Origin: an uncultured Sulfitobacter sp.
GTDB taxonomy: Bacteria > Pseudomonadota > Alphaproteobacteria > Rhodobacterales > Rhodobacteraceae
NCBI GenBank assembly: GCA_947502265.1
Contig: CANMZB010000009.1
Coordinates: forward strand, 100,920 to 164,919
Direction of reading: 5' to 3'
DNA length: 64,000 nt
In this document: one piece after another, positions 1 through 8,114 of the stretch
Numbering within the stretch: the stretch's first letter is position 1
How the letters are laid out: every line of letters starts with the position of its first letter
Translations under genes and position numbers: made by a program
The notes under the pieces: model-generated
What the model saw: only the letters and a program-made list of their open reading frames with translations
Database searches by the model: none
Told to the model about the DNA's origin: nothing

Positions 1-309
1 AAGCAACGCATCGCCATCGCCCGTGCCATCCTGCGCGCAGCACCCGTTCTGCTTCTGGACGAGGCAACAAGCGCGCTGGACGCCGAAAGCGAGCGTGCGG
101 TGCAGGCCGCTGTTGAAGACCTGAGTCAGGGCCGCACGACCTTGATCGTTGCGCACCGTCTGGCGACGGTGAAAAAGGCGGACCGGATCGTCGTCCTCGA
201 AGCGGGGCAGATCGTGGACACCGGCACCCATGACGCGCTGGTGGCCAAGGGCGGTCTTTATGCCCGTCTGGCGCGGCTGCAATTCACCGATGGCCTTGCA
301 GCCGAGTAA
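1..309 (+). CDS. ABC transporter ATP-binding/permease protein, C-terminal fragment
   Basis: The reading frame is open from base 1, so the gene is cut by the window edge and only its last 102 residues are visible. It begins just after the expected ABC signature ([11 protein letters not shown] follows LSGGQ in this family). It then shows Walker [13 protein letters not shown] at about residues 16-27 and the H-loop histidine in LIVAHRL near residue 52. The ending, with [22 protein letters not shown], is typical of MsbA/LmrA-type exporters in which the permease is fused to the nucleotide-binding domain, but the permease half is outside the window. Substrate cannot be inferred. Confidence 0.9.
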   Translation, partial: KQRIAIARAILRAAPVLLLDEATSALDAESERAVQAAVEDLSQGRTTLIVAHRLATVKKADRIVVLEAGQIVDTGTHDALVAKGGLYARLARLQFTDGLAAE

Positions 310-379
310 TTCCTCTTGCACCGATGGCTTTGTCAGTGAAACACTCTGCCCACAATGAACACCAATCAGGAGTATCAAG

Positions 380-811
380 ATGGGTTTGTGGAGTTTCGTT
401 AAGGGCGCGGGCAAAAAAGTATTCGGTGGCGATGACGACGCCGAAGTTTCCGGCGCGGCCCTTCAGGACGAGCTGAAAGAGCTGGGTCTGGATGCCGGGG
501 GGCTGGATATCACTGTCGAGGGCGACAAGGTGAAAGTAACCGGCAAAGCGGCGAGCCAGGAAATGCGCGAGAAAGTTATTCTGGCGGTCGGCAACGTCGA
601 GGGCGTGGCCGCCGTTGAGGATGACGTAGAGGGCGGCGATGGCGAGCCTACGTTCCATACCGTTGAAAAGGGCGATACGCTCTGGGCGATTTCGGAAAAG
701 GCGCTGGGCAATGGGGCGCATTACGAGAAGATATTCGAGGCGAACAAGCCGATGCTGTCTCACCCTGACAAAATCTACCCCGGTCAGGTGCTGCGCATTC
801 CTGCCGTCTAA
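380..811 (+). CDS. BON-LysM domain protein (Kbp/YgaU-like)
   Basis: This 143-residue protein has a BON domain at about residues 25-82 and a LysM domain at about residues 90-142 (THTVEKGD-type start, GQVLRIP end). This is the layout and length of E. coli Kbp (YgaU, 149 aa), a cytoplasmic potassium-binding protein. LysM otherwise binds peptidoglycan, and no signal peptide is seen here, which supports a cytoplasmic Kbp-like role. The start is supported by AGGAG seven bases upstream of the ATG. The gene stands alone and is followed by a strong hairpin. The family is firm; potassium binding is inference from the E. coli homologue. Confidence 0.85.
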   Translation: MGLWSFVKGAGKKVFGGDDDAEVSGAALQDELKELGLDAGGLDITVEGDKVKVTGKAASQEMREKVILAVGNVEGVAAVEDDVEGGDGEPTFHTVEKGDTLWAISEKALGNGAHYEKIFEANKPMLSHPDKIYPGQVLRIPAV

Positions 812-820
812 CACACCATG

Positions 821-851
821 CCACAGCCCCGCTTGCTATGCGGGGCTGTGG
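821..851 (+). terminator. Hairpin after the BON-LysM gene
   Basis: A perfect 12-base-pair inverted repeat (CCACAGCCCCGC, 7-base loop, GCGGGGCTGTGG) begins 10 bases after the stop codon. The T-run is poor (CCGCTCTCTA), so it is a likely but imperfect intrinsic terminator. Confidence 0.6.
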
Positions 852-1018
852 CCGCTCTCTATCCCGTTGAGGGCCATATATTCGGATGACGTACCGGAAC
901 CTGCGCCGCCCACAGTGCGTTTTTACGTCGCCTCCGCTTGATCTTCGTCGTTCGCAGCGTCATCGTAGTGCGATAAAGTGGACAAGTCGCAAAAGCGGCG
1001 GCCCGGGGAGGATACGAC

Positions 1019-2896
1019 ATGGGATTTACTGGCATTGTTGACCGCGATGCAATCGAGGCGGAAAGCGCGTGGGAAGACCGCGATCTGCACAAAACGCTCT
1101 ATAGCCTGCTTGCAGAAACGACATCAAAATTTCCAAAGCATAACGCGATCAGCTATCAGCTTTTCTCCGGACCGACCGATCCGGCCGAAACGCTGACGTG
1201 GCAGGAGTTTCACGATAGATCGGTTCAGTTGGCAAACCTGTTTCGCAGCCTTGGCGTGGGACCGAAAGACGTTGTGGCCTATGTGCTACCCAACACCAAC
1301 GAGACGGCGCTTTGCATGATCGGGGGGGCCATTGCGGGCATCGTAAACCCGATTAATCCGTTGCTGGACGCCGAACAGATCGGATCAATCCTGCGCGAGA
1401 CGAATGCCACGGTCGTCGTCACCCTGCGGCCCTTTCCGAAAACCGATGTGGCGGACAAAACCGCCGAGGCGGTCGCCCTTGCGCCCAACGTCAAAACCGT
1501 ACTGGAAGTGGACCTTCTGCGCTATTTGACTGGATTGAAAAAATACATCGTGCCGCTGGTGCGCCCCAAGCGCAGTGTGCAAAATCAAGCGACTTACAAA
1601 AATCTCAACGCCGAGATGGACAAGCAACCCAAGACATTGCAATTCGAGGATGTGCAGGAAGACCGTGTGGCGTGCTATTTCCACACCGGCGGCACCACGG
1701 GGATGCCAAAGGTCGCACAGCACAAATACTCCGGCATGATCTATAACGGCTGGCTCGGCCAGCGTCTGCTTTATACGGAAGAAGATGTGGCGATGTGCCC
1801 GTTGCCGCTGTTTCACGTATTCGCCTGCCATCCGGTGCTGATGGGTGCGGTGCATTCGGGCGCGCATGTTATTTTTCCGACACCGCAAGGCTACCGTGGC
1901 GAAGGTGTGTTCGACAACTTCTGGAAGCTCTGCGAGCGCTGGAAAGTCACCTTTATCATCACAGTGCCCACCGCAATTTCGGCCAAGATGCAGCGCCCCA
2001 TTAACGCGGACATCAGCAGTGTAAAGACCGCGTTCTCCGGCTCTGCGCCGTTGCCGGTTGAATTGTTCCGCCGGTTTGAAAAAGCGACGGGCATCACCCT
2101 TGTCGAGGGGTATGGCCTGACCGAGGCGACGTGCCTTGTGTCGTGCAATCCGACCGACGGGGTAAAGAAAATCGGCTCGGTTGGGGTGGAATACCCCTAC
2201 AGCCGCGTGCGCATCATCAAGGGGACACCGAACGGTCCGATTGATGCGGGCGTGGACGAGATCGGTGAAATTTGTGTCGCGAATCCGGGTATTTTCCCCG
2301 GCCATACCTACACCGATCAAGACAAGAACATTGACCTTTTTTACGATGAAAAATACCTGCGCACCGGCGATCTGGGGCGCAAGGACGAAGACGGCTATAT
2401 CTGGATCACCGGGCGCGCGAAGGATCTGATCATTCGCGGGGGGCACAACATTGATCCCGCCGAGATCGAAGAGGCGCTACTGGGTCACGACGCCATCGCC
2501 TTTGCCGGTGCCATCGGCCAACCGGATGTGCATGCCGGCGAGGTGCCGTGTGTGTTTGTCGAATTGGTGGCCGGTGCCGACGTCAGCCCCGAAGAGCTGA
2601 TGGCGTACTGCAAGGAAAATGTGCACGAACGTGCCGCGCAGCCCAAGCATGTGACCATCATGGACGAGTTGCCGAAAACCGCTGTGGGCAAGATATTCAA
2701 ACCCGATCTGCGCCGCCTGGCCATCACCCGCATCTTTGACGAGGCACTGGAAAAAGAGGGTGTTGCGGCGCGCGTCGATCATGTGATTGATGACAAAAAG
2801 CGCGGCCTTGTTGCGGTTATTGCAATGAACGGTGCGGGCAATGACGCCGTGGGGCAGGTCTTGGGCGATTATGTTACACCGTGGGAACCGGCATGA
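1019..2896 (+). CDS. Acyl-CoA synthetase (AMP-forming)
   Basis: A 625-residue member of the adenylate-forming ANL superfamily, which joins a carboxylic acid to CoA through an acyl-AMP. Visible motifs in order are the ATP P-loop HTGGTTGMPK near residue 223, GYGLTEAT near 365, RTGDLG near 448, the hinge GRAKDLIIRGGHNIDP near 466, and the catalytic lysine in LPKTAVGKIFK near 552. The last ~60 residues extend past that lysine more than in the shortest family members. GGGAGG lies seven bases before the ATG. Its TGA overlaps the ATG of the downstream esterase, so the two are translationally coupled. No lysine-to-other change or frameshift is seen. The acid substrate is unknown; medium/long-chain or aromatic acids are possible. 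Confidence 0.9.
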   Translation: MGFTGIVDRDAIEAESAWEDRDLHKTLYSLLAETTSKFPKHNAISYQLFSGPTDPAETLTWQEFHDRSVQLANLFRSLGVGPKDVVAYVLPNTNETALCMIGGAIAGIVNPINPLLDAEQIGSILRETNATVVVTLRPFPKTDVADKTAEAVALAPNVKTVLEVDLLRYLTGLKKYIVPLVRPKRSVQNQATYKNLNAEMDKQPKTLQFEDVQEDRVACYFHTGGTTGMPKVAQHKYSGMIYNGWLGQRLLYTEEDVAMCPLPLFHVFACHPVLMGAVHSGAHVIFPTPQGYRGEGVFDNFWKLCERWKVTFIITVPTAISAKMQRPINADISSVKTAFSGSAPLPVELFRRFEKATGITLVEGYGLTEATCLVSCNPTDGVKKIGSVGVEYPYSRVRIIKGTPNGPIDAGVDEIGEICVANPGIFPGHTYTDQDKNIDLFYDEKYLRTGDLGRKDEDGYIWITGRAKDLIIRGGHNIDPAEIEEALLGHDAIAFAGAIGQPDVHAGEVPCVFVELVAGADVSPEELMAYCKENVHERAAQPKHVTIMDELPKTAVGKIFKPDLRRLAITRIFDEALEKEGVAARVDHVIDDKKRGLVAVIAMNGAGNDAVGQVLGDYVTPWEPA

Positions 2897-3822
2897 GCAA
2901 AACCGATTATAACACGCTGATTGATGAAGAGGTCTGGGCCTATATTGCGCGGGGGGCAAAGTTTTACCCCCCGAACGCGGTCGATCTGACCATTAAACAG
3001 CAACGCGCAGTCTATGATGCGATGTGCGCAGATTTCCACGCAGGCCGCCCCGAAGGTGTCCAGACGTGGGATGCGCCGTTCGGCGGTGTACCATGCCGCC
3101 GCTATGAAATGGCAGGCACGACACCGGAGGTGACGGTGGTTTTCTATCACGGCGGCGGGTTCGTCGTGGGGGGGCTTCACAGCCACGACGATGTGTGCGC
3201 CGAGCTTTGCGGGCGGACCGGCTTTCGCGTGGTGTCCGTCGATTACCGCCTCGCGCCTGAAGTGGTCTTTCCCGGTTGCTACAATGACGCCTTTGAGGCG
3301 TTCGATGCGATCCAGACGGCTTATCCCGGTCGTATTATCATGGCGGGTGACAGTGCGGGCGGTAATCTGGCCGCAGCAGTGACGCACCATGCACGCAGTC
3401 GCATTGCAGGGGTGGTGTTGATCTATCCCGGTCTTGGGGGTGATCGCTCCAAAGGCAGCTATATCGAACACGCCGAAGCACCCGAGCTGACCGTGCGGGA
3501 CATGGAGTTTTACCAGACGATCCGCACCGGTGGCACGCCGCCGCCCCAAGGCGATCCGCGTTATGCGCCGCTGCAAGATACTGATTTCGCCGGTCTGCCG
3601 CCGACGGTGATTGTGACGGCCGAATGTGATCCGCTGGCCAGCGACGGCGAAAGCTATCGTGACGCGCTGTTGGCAAATGGCGGGCGTGCCGTCTGGTTCA
3701 ACGAGGCGGGGCTGGTGCATGGTTGTCTGCGCGCGCGCGGCATGAGCGTGCGAGGCGCTGCCTTCTTTGATCGTGTCGCAACTGCAGTCAAGGCGCTGGG
3801 GCAGGGCGACTGGCCCTACTGA
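2893..3822 (+). CDS. Alpha/beta hydrolase, hormone-sensitive-lipase family esterase
   Basis: A 309-residue HSL (family IV) esterase. The oxyanion-hole motif HGGGF is at residues 86-90, the nucleophile elbow GDSAGG at 152-157 (Ser154), the acid Asp246 in AECDPL, and the histidine His276 in VHGC. All triad residues are present. I chose the ATG at 2893 because it overlaps the upstream TGA as ATGA; an in-frame GTG at 2881 is the alternative. There is no signal peptide, so it acts in the cytoplasm. Coupling to an acyl-CoA synthetase suggests that it releases an acid from an ester, lactone or amide, which the synthetase then activates. That link is inference. Confidence 0.88.
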   Translation: MSKTDYNTLIDEEVWAYIARGAKFYPPNAVDLTIKQQRAVYDAMCADFHAGRPEGVQTWDAPFGGVPCRRYEMAGTTPEVTVVFYHGGGFVVGGLHSHDDVCAELCGRTGFRVVSVDYRLAPEVVFPGCYNDAFEAFDAIQTAYPGRIIMAGDSAGGNLAAAVTHHARSRIAGVVLIYPGLGGDRSKGSYIEHAEAPELTVRDMEFYQTIRTGGTPPPQGDPRYAPLQDTDFAGLPPTVIVTAECDPLASDGESYRDALLANGGRAVWFNEAGLVHGCLRARGMSVRGAAFFDRVATAVKALGQGDWPY

Positions 3823-3828
3823 CGCCCC

Positions 3829-4665
3829 CTATGACAGAAAGCTTTTGGCTTTCATCGTGTCGGGGATCGGCGCGCCAAGGCGGCTGAGGATGGTTGGTGC
3901 CAGTTGAAGCTGGTCAATCACTTCAGCTTCCGGTGGCCCTTCGGCGGGGCCGAAATAATACAGCGCCGCTTCCTGTTGCAACGGATCGCGCCCGCCATGA
4001 TGGCCGCGCGCATCTTGTCCGTGATCCGCCGTCACCATGATTTCATACCCTGCCGCGCGCCATTTCGGGATGAAAGGCGCGAGCATTTCGTCCATGACGA
4101 GACAGGCGTGATCCATTTCCTGACACTCGTGGAAAAACCTGTGGCCCATGGAGTCGAGCGTGCAGGTGTGCAGCATCCCGTAGTTCAGCCCGAAGCGCAG
4201 GCACAGATTGGTGAGCGTGGCAAAAAGATCGACGTCTGACGGCGTCATCTGGTTGGTGTGGCCATAGCCGGTCATCGTGTGGAAACGCCCGTGGTTGATG
4301 GTGGCGCTATCGGGTTCGTCATACTCGATGTCGCGGACATAATCGAAGGGGTGGCGGTTGAAAAATTCCGACCAGAAACTGTGCGCAACGGCCCCTGTCA
4401 CGCCGCCGCCCTTGCGGGTCTGCGAGAACACGTCCGGCTGGTTCAGGCGGAATACATTGCCGTTGCCGGTGCAGCCATGCACCGCCGGAGCGACGCCGGT
4501 ATGGATCGACGCATAGCACGAGGCCGAGATCGACGGCAGAACCGACCGTATTTTCCACACGCGCGCATCGCCGCTGTCCACCCAGCCTTCGAGATTGCCG
4601 AAAAGCCGTCGCCAGTTGCGGTAAGGGACCCCGTCGAGGATGATAAGAAGTAGTTTTTTGTCCAT
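3829..4665 (-). CDS. Alkaline phosphatase superfamily / nucleotide pyrophosphatase-like hydrolase
   Basis: A 278-residue member of the type I phosphodiesterase/nucleotide pyrophosphatase family. Two-metal ligands are visible: Asp11 in IILDGV, a Ser/Thr nucleophile region in LPSISASCYASIHTG (residues 43-57), CTLDSMGHRFF, TADHGQ and a following GHHGG segment. I start it at the MDKK methionine because GGAGAG lies seven bases upstream; a longer frame to 4692 has no such site. No signal peptide is present. It is the last gene of the minus-strand peptide-uptake operon, 39 bases after the ATPase gene, so its substrate probably arrives through that transporter, for example a phospho- or phosphono-ester. 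That is inference. It converges with the esterase gene with six bases between. Confidence 0.8.
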   Translation of the reverse strand: MDKKLLLIILDGVPYRNWRRLFGNLEGWVDSGDARVWKIRSVLPSISASCYASIHTGVAPAVHGCTGNGNVFRLNQPDVFSQTRKGGGVTGAVAHSFWSEFFNRHPFDYVRDIEYDEPDSATINHGRFHTMTGYGHTNQMTPSDVDLFATLTNLCLRFGLNYGMLHTCTLDSMGHRFFHECQEMDHACLVMDEMLAPFIPKWRAAGYEIMVTADHGQDARGHHGGRDPLQQEAALYYFGPAEGPPEAEVIDQLQLAPTILSRLGAPIPDTMKAKSFLS

Positions 4666-4704
4666 CGGTAATCTCTCCGGCGTCAGTCGCACAGGTTTCT
4701 AAAT

Positions 4705-6342
4705 CTAATGCCCGCCGCTTTCCATGCGCCGGTTTTCGATCGTCTCTTCGAGCCAGCCGAGCTTCATCTCGGGAACAGAGCTGAGCAGCAGATCGGTGTA
4801 GGCGTCGAAGGGCGGTGAAAGCACCTGCGATTTCGGCCCGTACCGCACGACTTTGCCCTGATACATCACCGCGATACTGTCGGCGATGGCGCGCACTGTC
4901 GCCAGATCGTGGGTGATAAAGAGATAGGCCACGTCATCAACTTTTTGCAGGTTCAGCAAAAGCTTGAGAATCCCGTCCGCCACCAGTGGATCAAGTGCGC
5001 TTGTTACTTCGTCGCAGATGATCAGTTTGGGCTTGGCGGCCAAGGCCCGCGCGATGCAGACCCGCTGTTTTTGCCCGCCAGACAGCTCGGCGGGATAGCG
5101 GTCCTGAAACCCTTCTCCGAGTTCGATCTCGTCCAGAAGCTCTTGAATGCGTTTCTGCTTGGCCTTGCCTTTAAGGCCAAAGTAAAATTCCAACGGGCGT
5201 CCGATGATCGTGCCAACGGTCTGGCGCGGGTTCATCGCGGTGTCGGCCATCTGGTAGATCATTTGCAATTCGCGCAGATCCTCAAGAGAGCGCGTCGCCA
5301 AACCGGCGCTGAGCGTGCGCCCGTCAAACGTGATTTCGCCCGCACTGGGCGGCAGCAAGCCGGTGATCACGCGCGCCAGCGTGGATTTCCCCGATCCGCT
5401 CTCGCCCACCACGGCCAAAGTCTGGCCCGGATACAGGTCGACGTTGATGTCCTTGAGAACATCGAAATTCGTCCCCGTGTAACGCGCGGTGACGCCTTTG
5501 ACGCTAAGCACCGGCGTATCGGTCGGCAGTTTCTCTTTGTGGGCAATCGAGCGCACGGAAACCAGCGCCCGCGTGTATTCCTCTTGCGGGTTGTTGATGA
5601 TCTGGTCGGCAGTGCCGTATTCAACCATATTGCCTTGTTGCAGCACCATGATGTGATCGCTCACCTGTGCCACCACGGCAAGGTCGTGCGTGATATAAAG
5701 AGCCGCCACGCCGGTATCGCGAATGGCTTCCTTGATCGCGGCGAGCACGTCAATCTGGGTGGTGACATCAAGCGCGGTCGTCGGTTCGTCGAACACCACC
5801 AGATCCGGCTCGGGACAGAGCGCCAGTGCCGTCATACAGCGCTGTAGCTGGCCACCCGACACCTGATGCGGATAGCGCGCGCCAATTGTCTCCGGTTCGG
5901 GCAGGCCCAGCTTGTCAAACAGCGCAACAGCGCGTTTTTCGGCGTCCTTGCGCGAGAATTTTCCCTGACTGACAGCGGCCTCAACGACCTGCTCCATAAT
6001 GCGCTTGGCCGGATTGAAAGAGGCCGCAGCGGATTGTGACACATAGGTAACCTCGGCCCCGCGCAGGCGGCGCTTGTCCGACATGCTGGTTTGCATGACG
6101 TCGCGGCCATTAACCCAGACTTCGCCACCGGTCAGTTCAACGCCACCGCGCCCGTAGGCAAGGGTCGCCAGACCGATGGTAGATTTACCGGCACCGGATT
6201 CCCCGATGAGACCCAGCACCTTGCCCGCTTCCAGATCGAAATCAATGCCATGCACGATTTCGATGTCCTGCGCGCGTTCTCCGGGTGGATAAATCGTTGC
6301 CCCGATCTTGAGGCCGCGGACCTTGAGAAGTGGTTCGCTCAT
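4705..6342 (-). CDS. Dipeptide/oligopeptide ABC transporter, fused double ATPase (DppD-DppF type)
   Basis: A 545-residue protein with two complete nucleotide-binding domains. Domain 1 carries Walker A GESGAGKST, signature VSGGQLQR and Walker B LVVFDEPTTALD. Domain 2 carries GESGSGKST, LSGGQKQR and LIICDEVTSALD. In the Dpp/Opp family the two ATPases are usually separate genes; the fused form is common in Rhizobiales and Rhodobacterales. The start is the MSEPLL methionine, whose ATG overlaps the TGA of the permease gene and is preceded by AAAGGAGG; a longer open frame to 6498 would overlap the permease and is rejected. It powers import from the cytoplasmic face of the permease pair. Confidence 0.92.
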   Translation of the reverse strand: MSEPLLKVRGLKIGATIYPPGERAQDIEIVHGIDFDLEAGKVLGLIGESGAGKSTIGLATLAYGRGGVELTGGEVWVNGRDVMQTSMSDKRRLRGAEVTYVSQSAAASFNPAKRIMEQVVEAAVSQGKFSRKDAEKRAVALFDKLGLPEPETIGARYPHQVSGGQLQRCMTALALCPEPDLVVFDEPTTALDVTTQIDVLAAIKEAIRDTGVAALYITHDLAVVAQVSDHIMVLQQGNMVEYGTADQIINNPQEEYTRALVSVRSIAHKEKLPTDTPVLSVKGVTARYTGTNFDVLKDINVDLYPGQTLAVVGESGSGKSTLARVITGLLPPSAGEITFDGRTLSAGLATRSLEDLRELQMIYQMADTAMNPRQTVGTIIGRPLEFYFGLKGKAKQKRIQELLDEIELGEGFQDRYPAELSGGQKQRVCIARALAAKPKLIICDEVTSALDPLVADGILKLLLNLQKVDDVAYLFITHDLATVRAIADSIAVMYQGKVVRYGPKSQVLSPPFDAYTDLLLSSVPEMKLGWLEETIENRRMESGGH

Positions 6343-7154
6343 CCCCGGCCTCCTTTCAGTGATGTGGTGCGGCTGAGAACCCAGTCCGCCACGAGGTTGA
6401 TCGAGATGCACAGGGTGGCGATGGCATAGGCAGGGTAGAGGGCCGCCTGAATACCATAGTTGATGCCTTCCTTGTTCTCTTTCACGATACCGCCCCAATC
6501 AGCCTGCGGTGGTTGTACGCCAAGGCCAAGGAACGACAGTGTTGAAACGAACAACACCATAAAGATAAAGCGCAGACCCATTTCCGCCACCAGCGGCGAG
6601 AGCGCGTTTGGCAGGATCTCGCGGAAGATGATCCAGCCAATCTTTTCGCCGCGCAATCGGGCGGCTTCGACGTAATCCATCACAGTAACATCGACAGCCA
6701 CCGCGCGCGCCAGACGGTAGACGCGGGTGCTGTCCAGAAGCCCCATCAGCACAATCAGCGTGAGGATGGTGGTCGGCATAACCGACAACACTACCAGCGC
6801 GAAAATCAGCGAGGGGATGGACATGATCAGATCAACAAAGCGCGACAGAGCCTGATCGACCCAACCGCCGGAGACAGCCGCGAAAAAGCCAAGGATGGCA
6901 CCGGTGAAAAAGCTCAGGATTGTTGCGGCGGTGGCGATAAAGATGGTTGTCCGTCCGCCCCAAATCATGCGGCTCAGAAGGTCGCGCCCGATGCTGTCGG
7001 TGCCAAGGAGGAACTCCGACGAGGACGGTTCCCAGACGTCGCCCACCACTTCGGCCATGCCGTAGGGTGCGATGAAAGGCGCGAAGATTGCGCAGAAAAA
7101 GAAAAGAAGGGTGAAGAACAGGCCGACCAAAGCGGCGGGAGGAATACGGATCAT
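6339..7154 (-). CDS. Dipeptide/oligopeptide ABC transporter permease (DppC type)
   Basis: A 271-residue inner-membrane permease of the binding-protein-dependent family. An N-terminal hydrophobic helix (about residues 8-30) is followed by the DppC-specific periplasmic segment with LLGTDSIGRDLLSRMIWGGR and four to five more membrane helices. The EAA-type cytoplasmic loop lies around EAARLRGEKIGWIIFREILPN. Its start overlaps the stop of the DppB-type gene and its stop overlaps the start of the ATPase gene, both as ATGA, so the three proteins are made in coupled fashion. Confidence 0.92.
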   Translation of the reverse strand: MIRIPPAALVGLFFTLLFFFCAIFAPFIAPYGMAEVVGDVWEPSSSEFLLGTDSIGRDLLSRMIWGGRTTIFIATAATILSFFTGAILGFFAAVSGGWVDQALSRFVDLIMSIPSLIFALVVLSVMPTTILTLIVLMGLLDSTRVYRLARAVAVDVTVMDYVEAARLRGEKIGWIIFREILPNALSPLVAEMGLRFIFMVLFVSTLSFLGLGVQPPQADWGGIVKENKEGINYGIQAALYPAYAIATLCISINLVADWVLSRTTSLKGGRG

Positions 7155-8107
7155 TTGGGATGCCTCAGGCGCGGATTGGACACAATCGAGACGATATCGG
7201 CAATCAGGTTCAGCCCGATGTAGACGGCTGCAAAGATCAGACCGCAGGCTTGTACCACAGGCACATCGCGTTTGGCGACGTGATCAACTAGGTACTGGCC
7301 CATGCCCGGATAGGCAAAAACCACCTCGACCACGACAACGCCAACAACCAGATAGGCCATGTTGATCATCACCACGTTAACGATCGGGGCAACCGCATTC
7401 GGGAAGGCATGTGTGCGGATAATCTTGAGCATCCCGATGCCTTTCAGTTCCGCCGTTTCGATATAGGCGGACTGCATCACATTCAGAATCGCGGCGCGGG
7501 TCATGCGCATCATATGCGCCAGCACCACAAGCGTCAGAACGATCACCGGGATTGCTATGGAGTTCAACTTTTCCAGCAAGCTCATGCTGTCATTGATAAG
7601 CGCCACGGAAGAGAACCAGCGGAATTTGATCGCGAGCCAGTAGACCAGCACATAGGCGATCATGAATTCGGGGATGGAGATGGTTGTCAGCGTCACCGCC
7701 GAGATCATTTTATCGGGCCATCTGTCCTTGTACCTGACAGCCAGAAGACCAAGGAAAATCGCCAGCGGCACTGACACAAGGGCGGCCCAGAATGCGAGGA
7801 ACAGTGTATTTTTCAACCGTCCACCGATGCTGTCGGCGATGTCGAAACCATTGGTCAACGCAGTGCCCAGATCCCCCTGAAGCACGCCGCCCAGCCAGCT
7901 GAAATAGCGCGTCAGGGCGGGCTCGTTGAGCCCCAGTTCGTCGCGCAGGTTGGCGAGGGCCTGAGGTGTCGCGCTTTGACCGAGAATTTGTTGCGCCACA
8001 TCGCCTGGCAACATCGTGGTGCCCGCAAAAATAAGGGCAGACGCGGCGAAAAGGAGCAGGATGCCCAGCGCGAGGCGCTGGGCGACGAGGATTATTACCG
8101 GATGCAT
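7151..8107 (-). CDS. Dipeptide/oligopeptide ABC transporter permease (DppB type)
   Basis: A 318-residue permease with the family's N-terminal helix (LALGILLLFAASALIFAG), a periplasmic domain with LGQSATPQALANLRDELGLN, and about five further helices. The EAA loop is near YIETAELKGIGMLKIIRTHAFPNA. DppB and DppC form the heterodimeric channel. It begins seven bases after the stop of the binding-protein gene and overlaps the DppC-type gene at its end. Confidence 0.92.
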   Translation of the reverse strand: MHPVIILVAQRLALGILLLFAASALIFAGTTMLPGDVAQQILGQSATPQALANLRDELGLNEPALTRYFSWLGGVLQGDLGTALTNGFDIADSIGGRLKNTLFLAFWAALVSVPLAIFLGLLAVRYKDRWPDKMISAVTLTTISIPEFMIAYVLVYWLAIKFRWFSSVALINDSMSLLEKLNSIAIPVIVLTLVVLAHMMRMTRAAILNVMQSAYIETAELKGIGMLKIIRTHAFPNAVAPIVNVVMINMAYLVVGVVVVEVVFAYPGMGQYLVDHVAKRDVPVVQACGLIFAAVYIGLNLIADIVSIVSNPRLRHPK

Positions 8108-8114
8108 AATCCGA

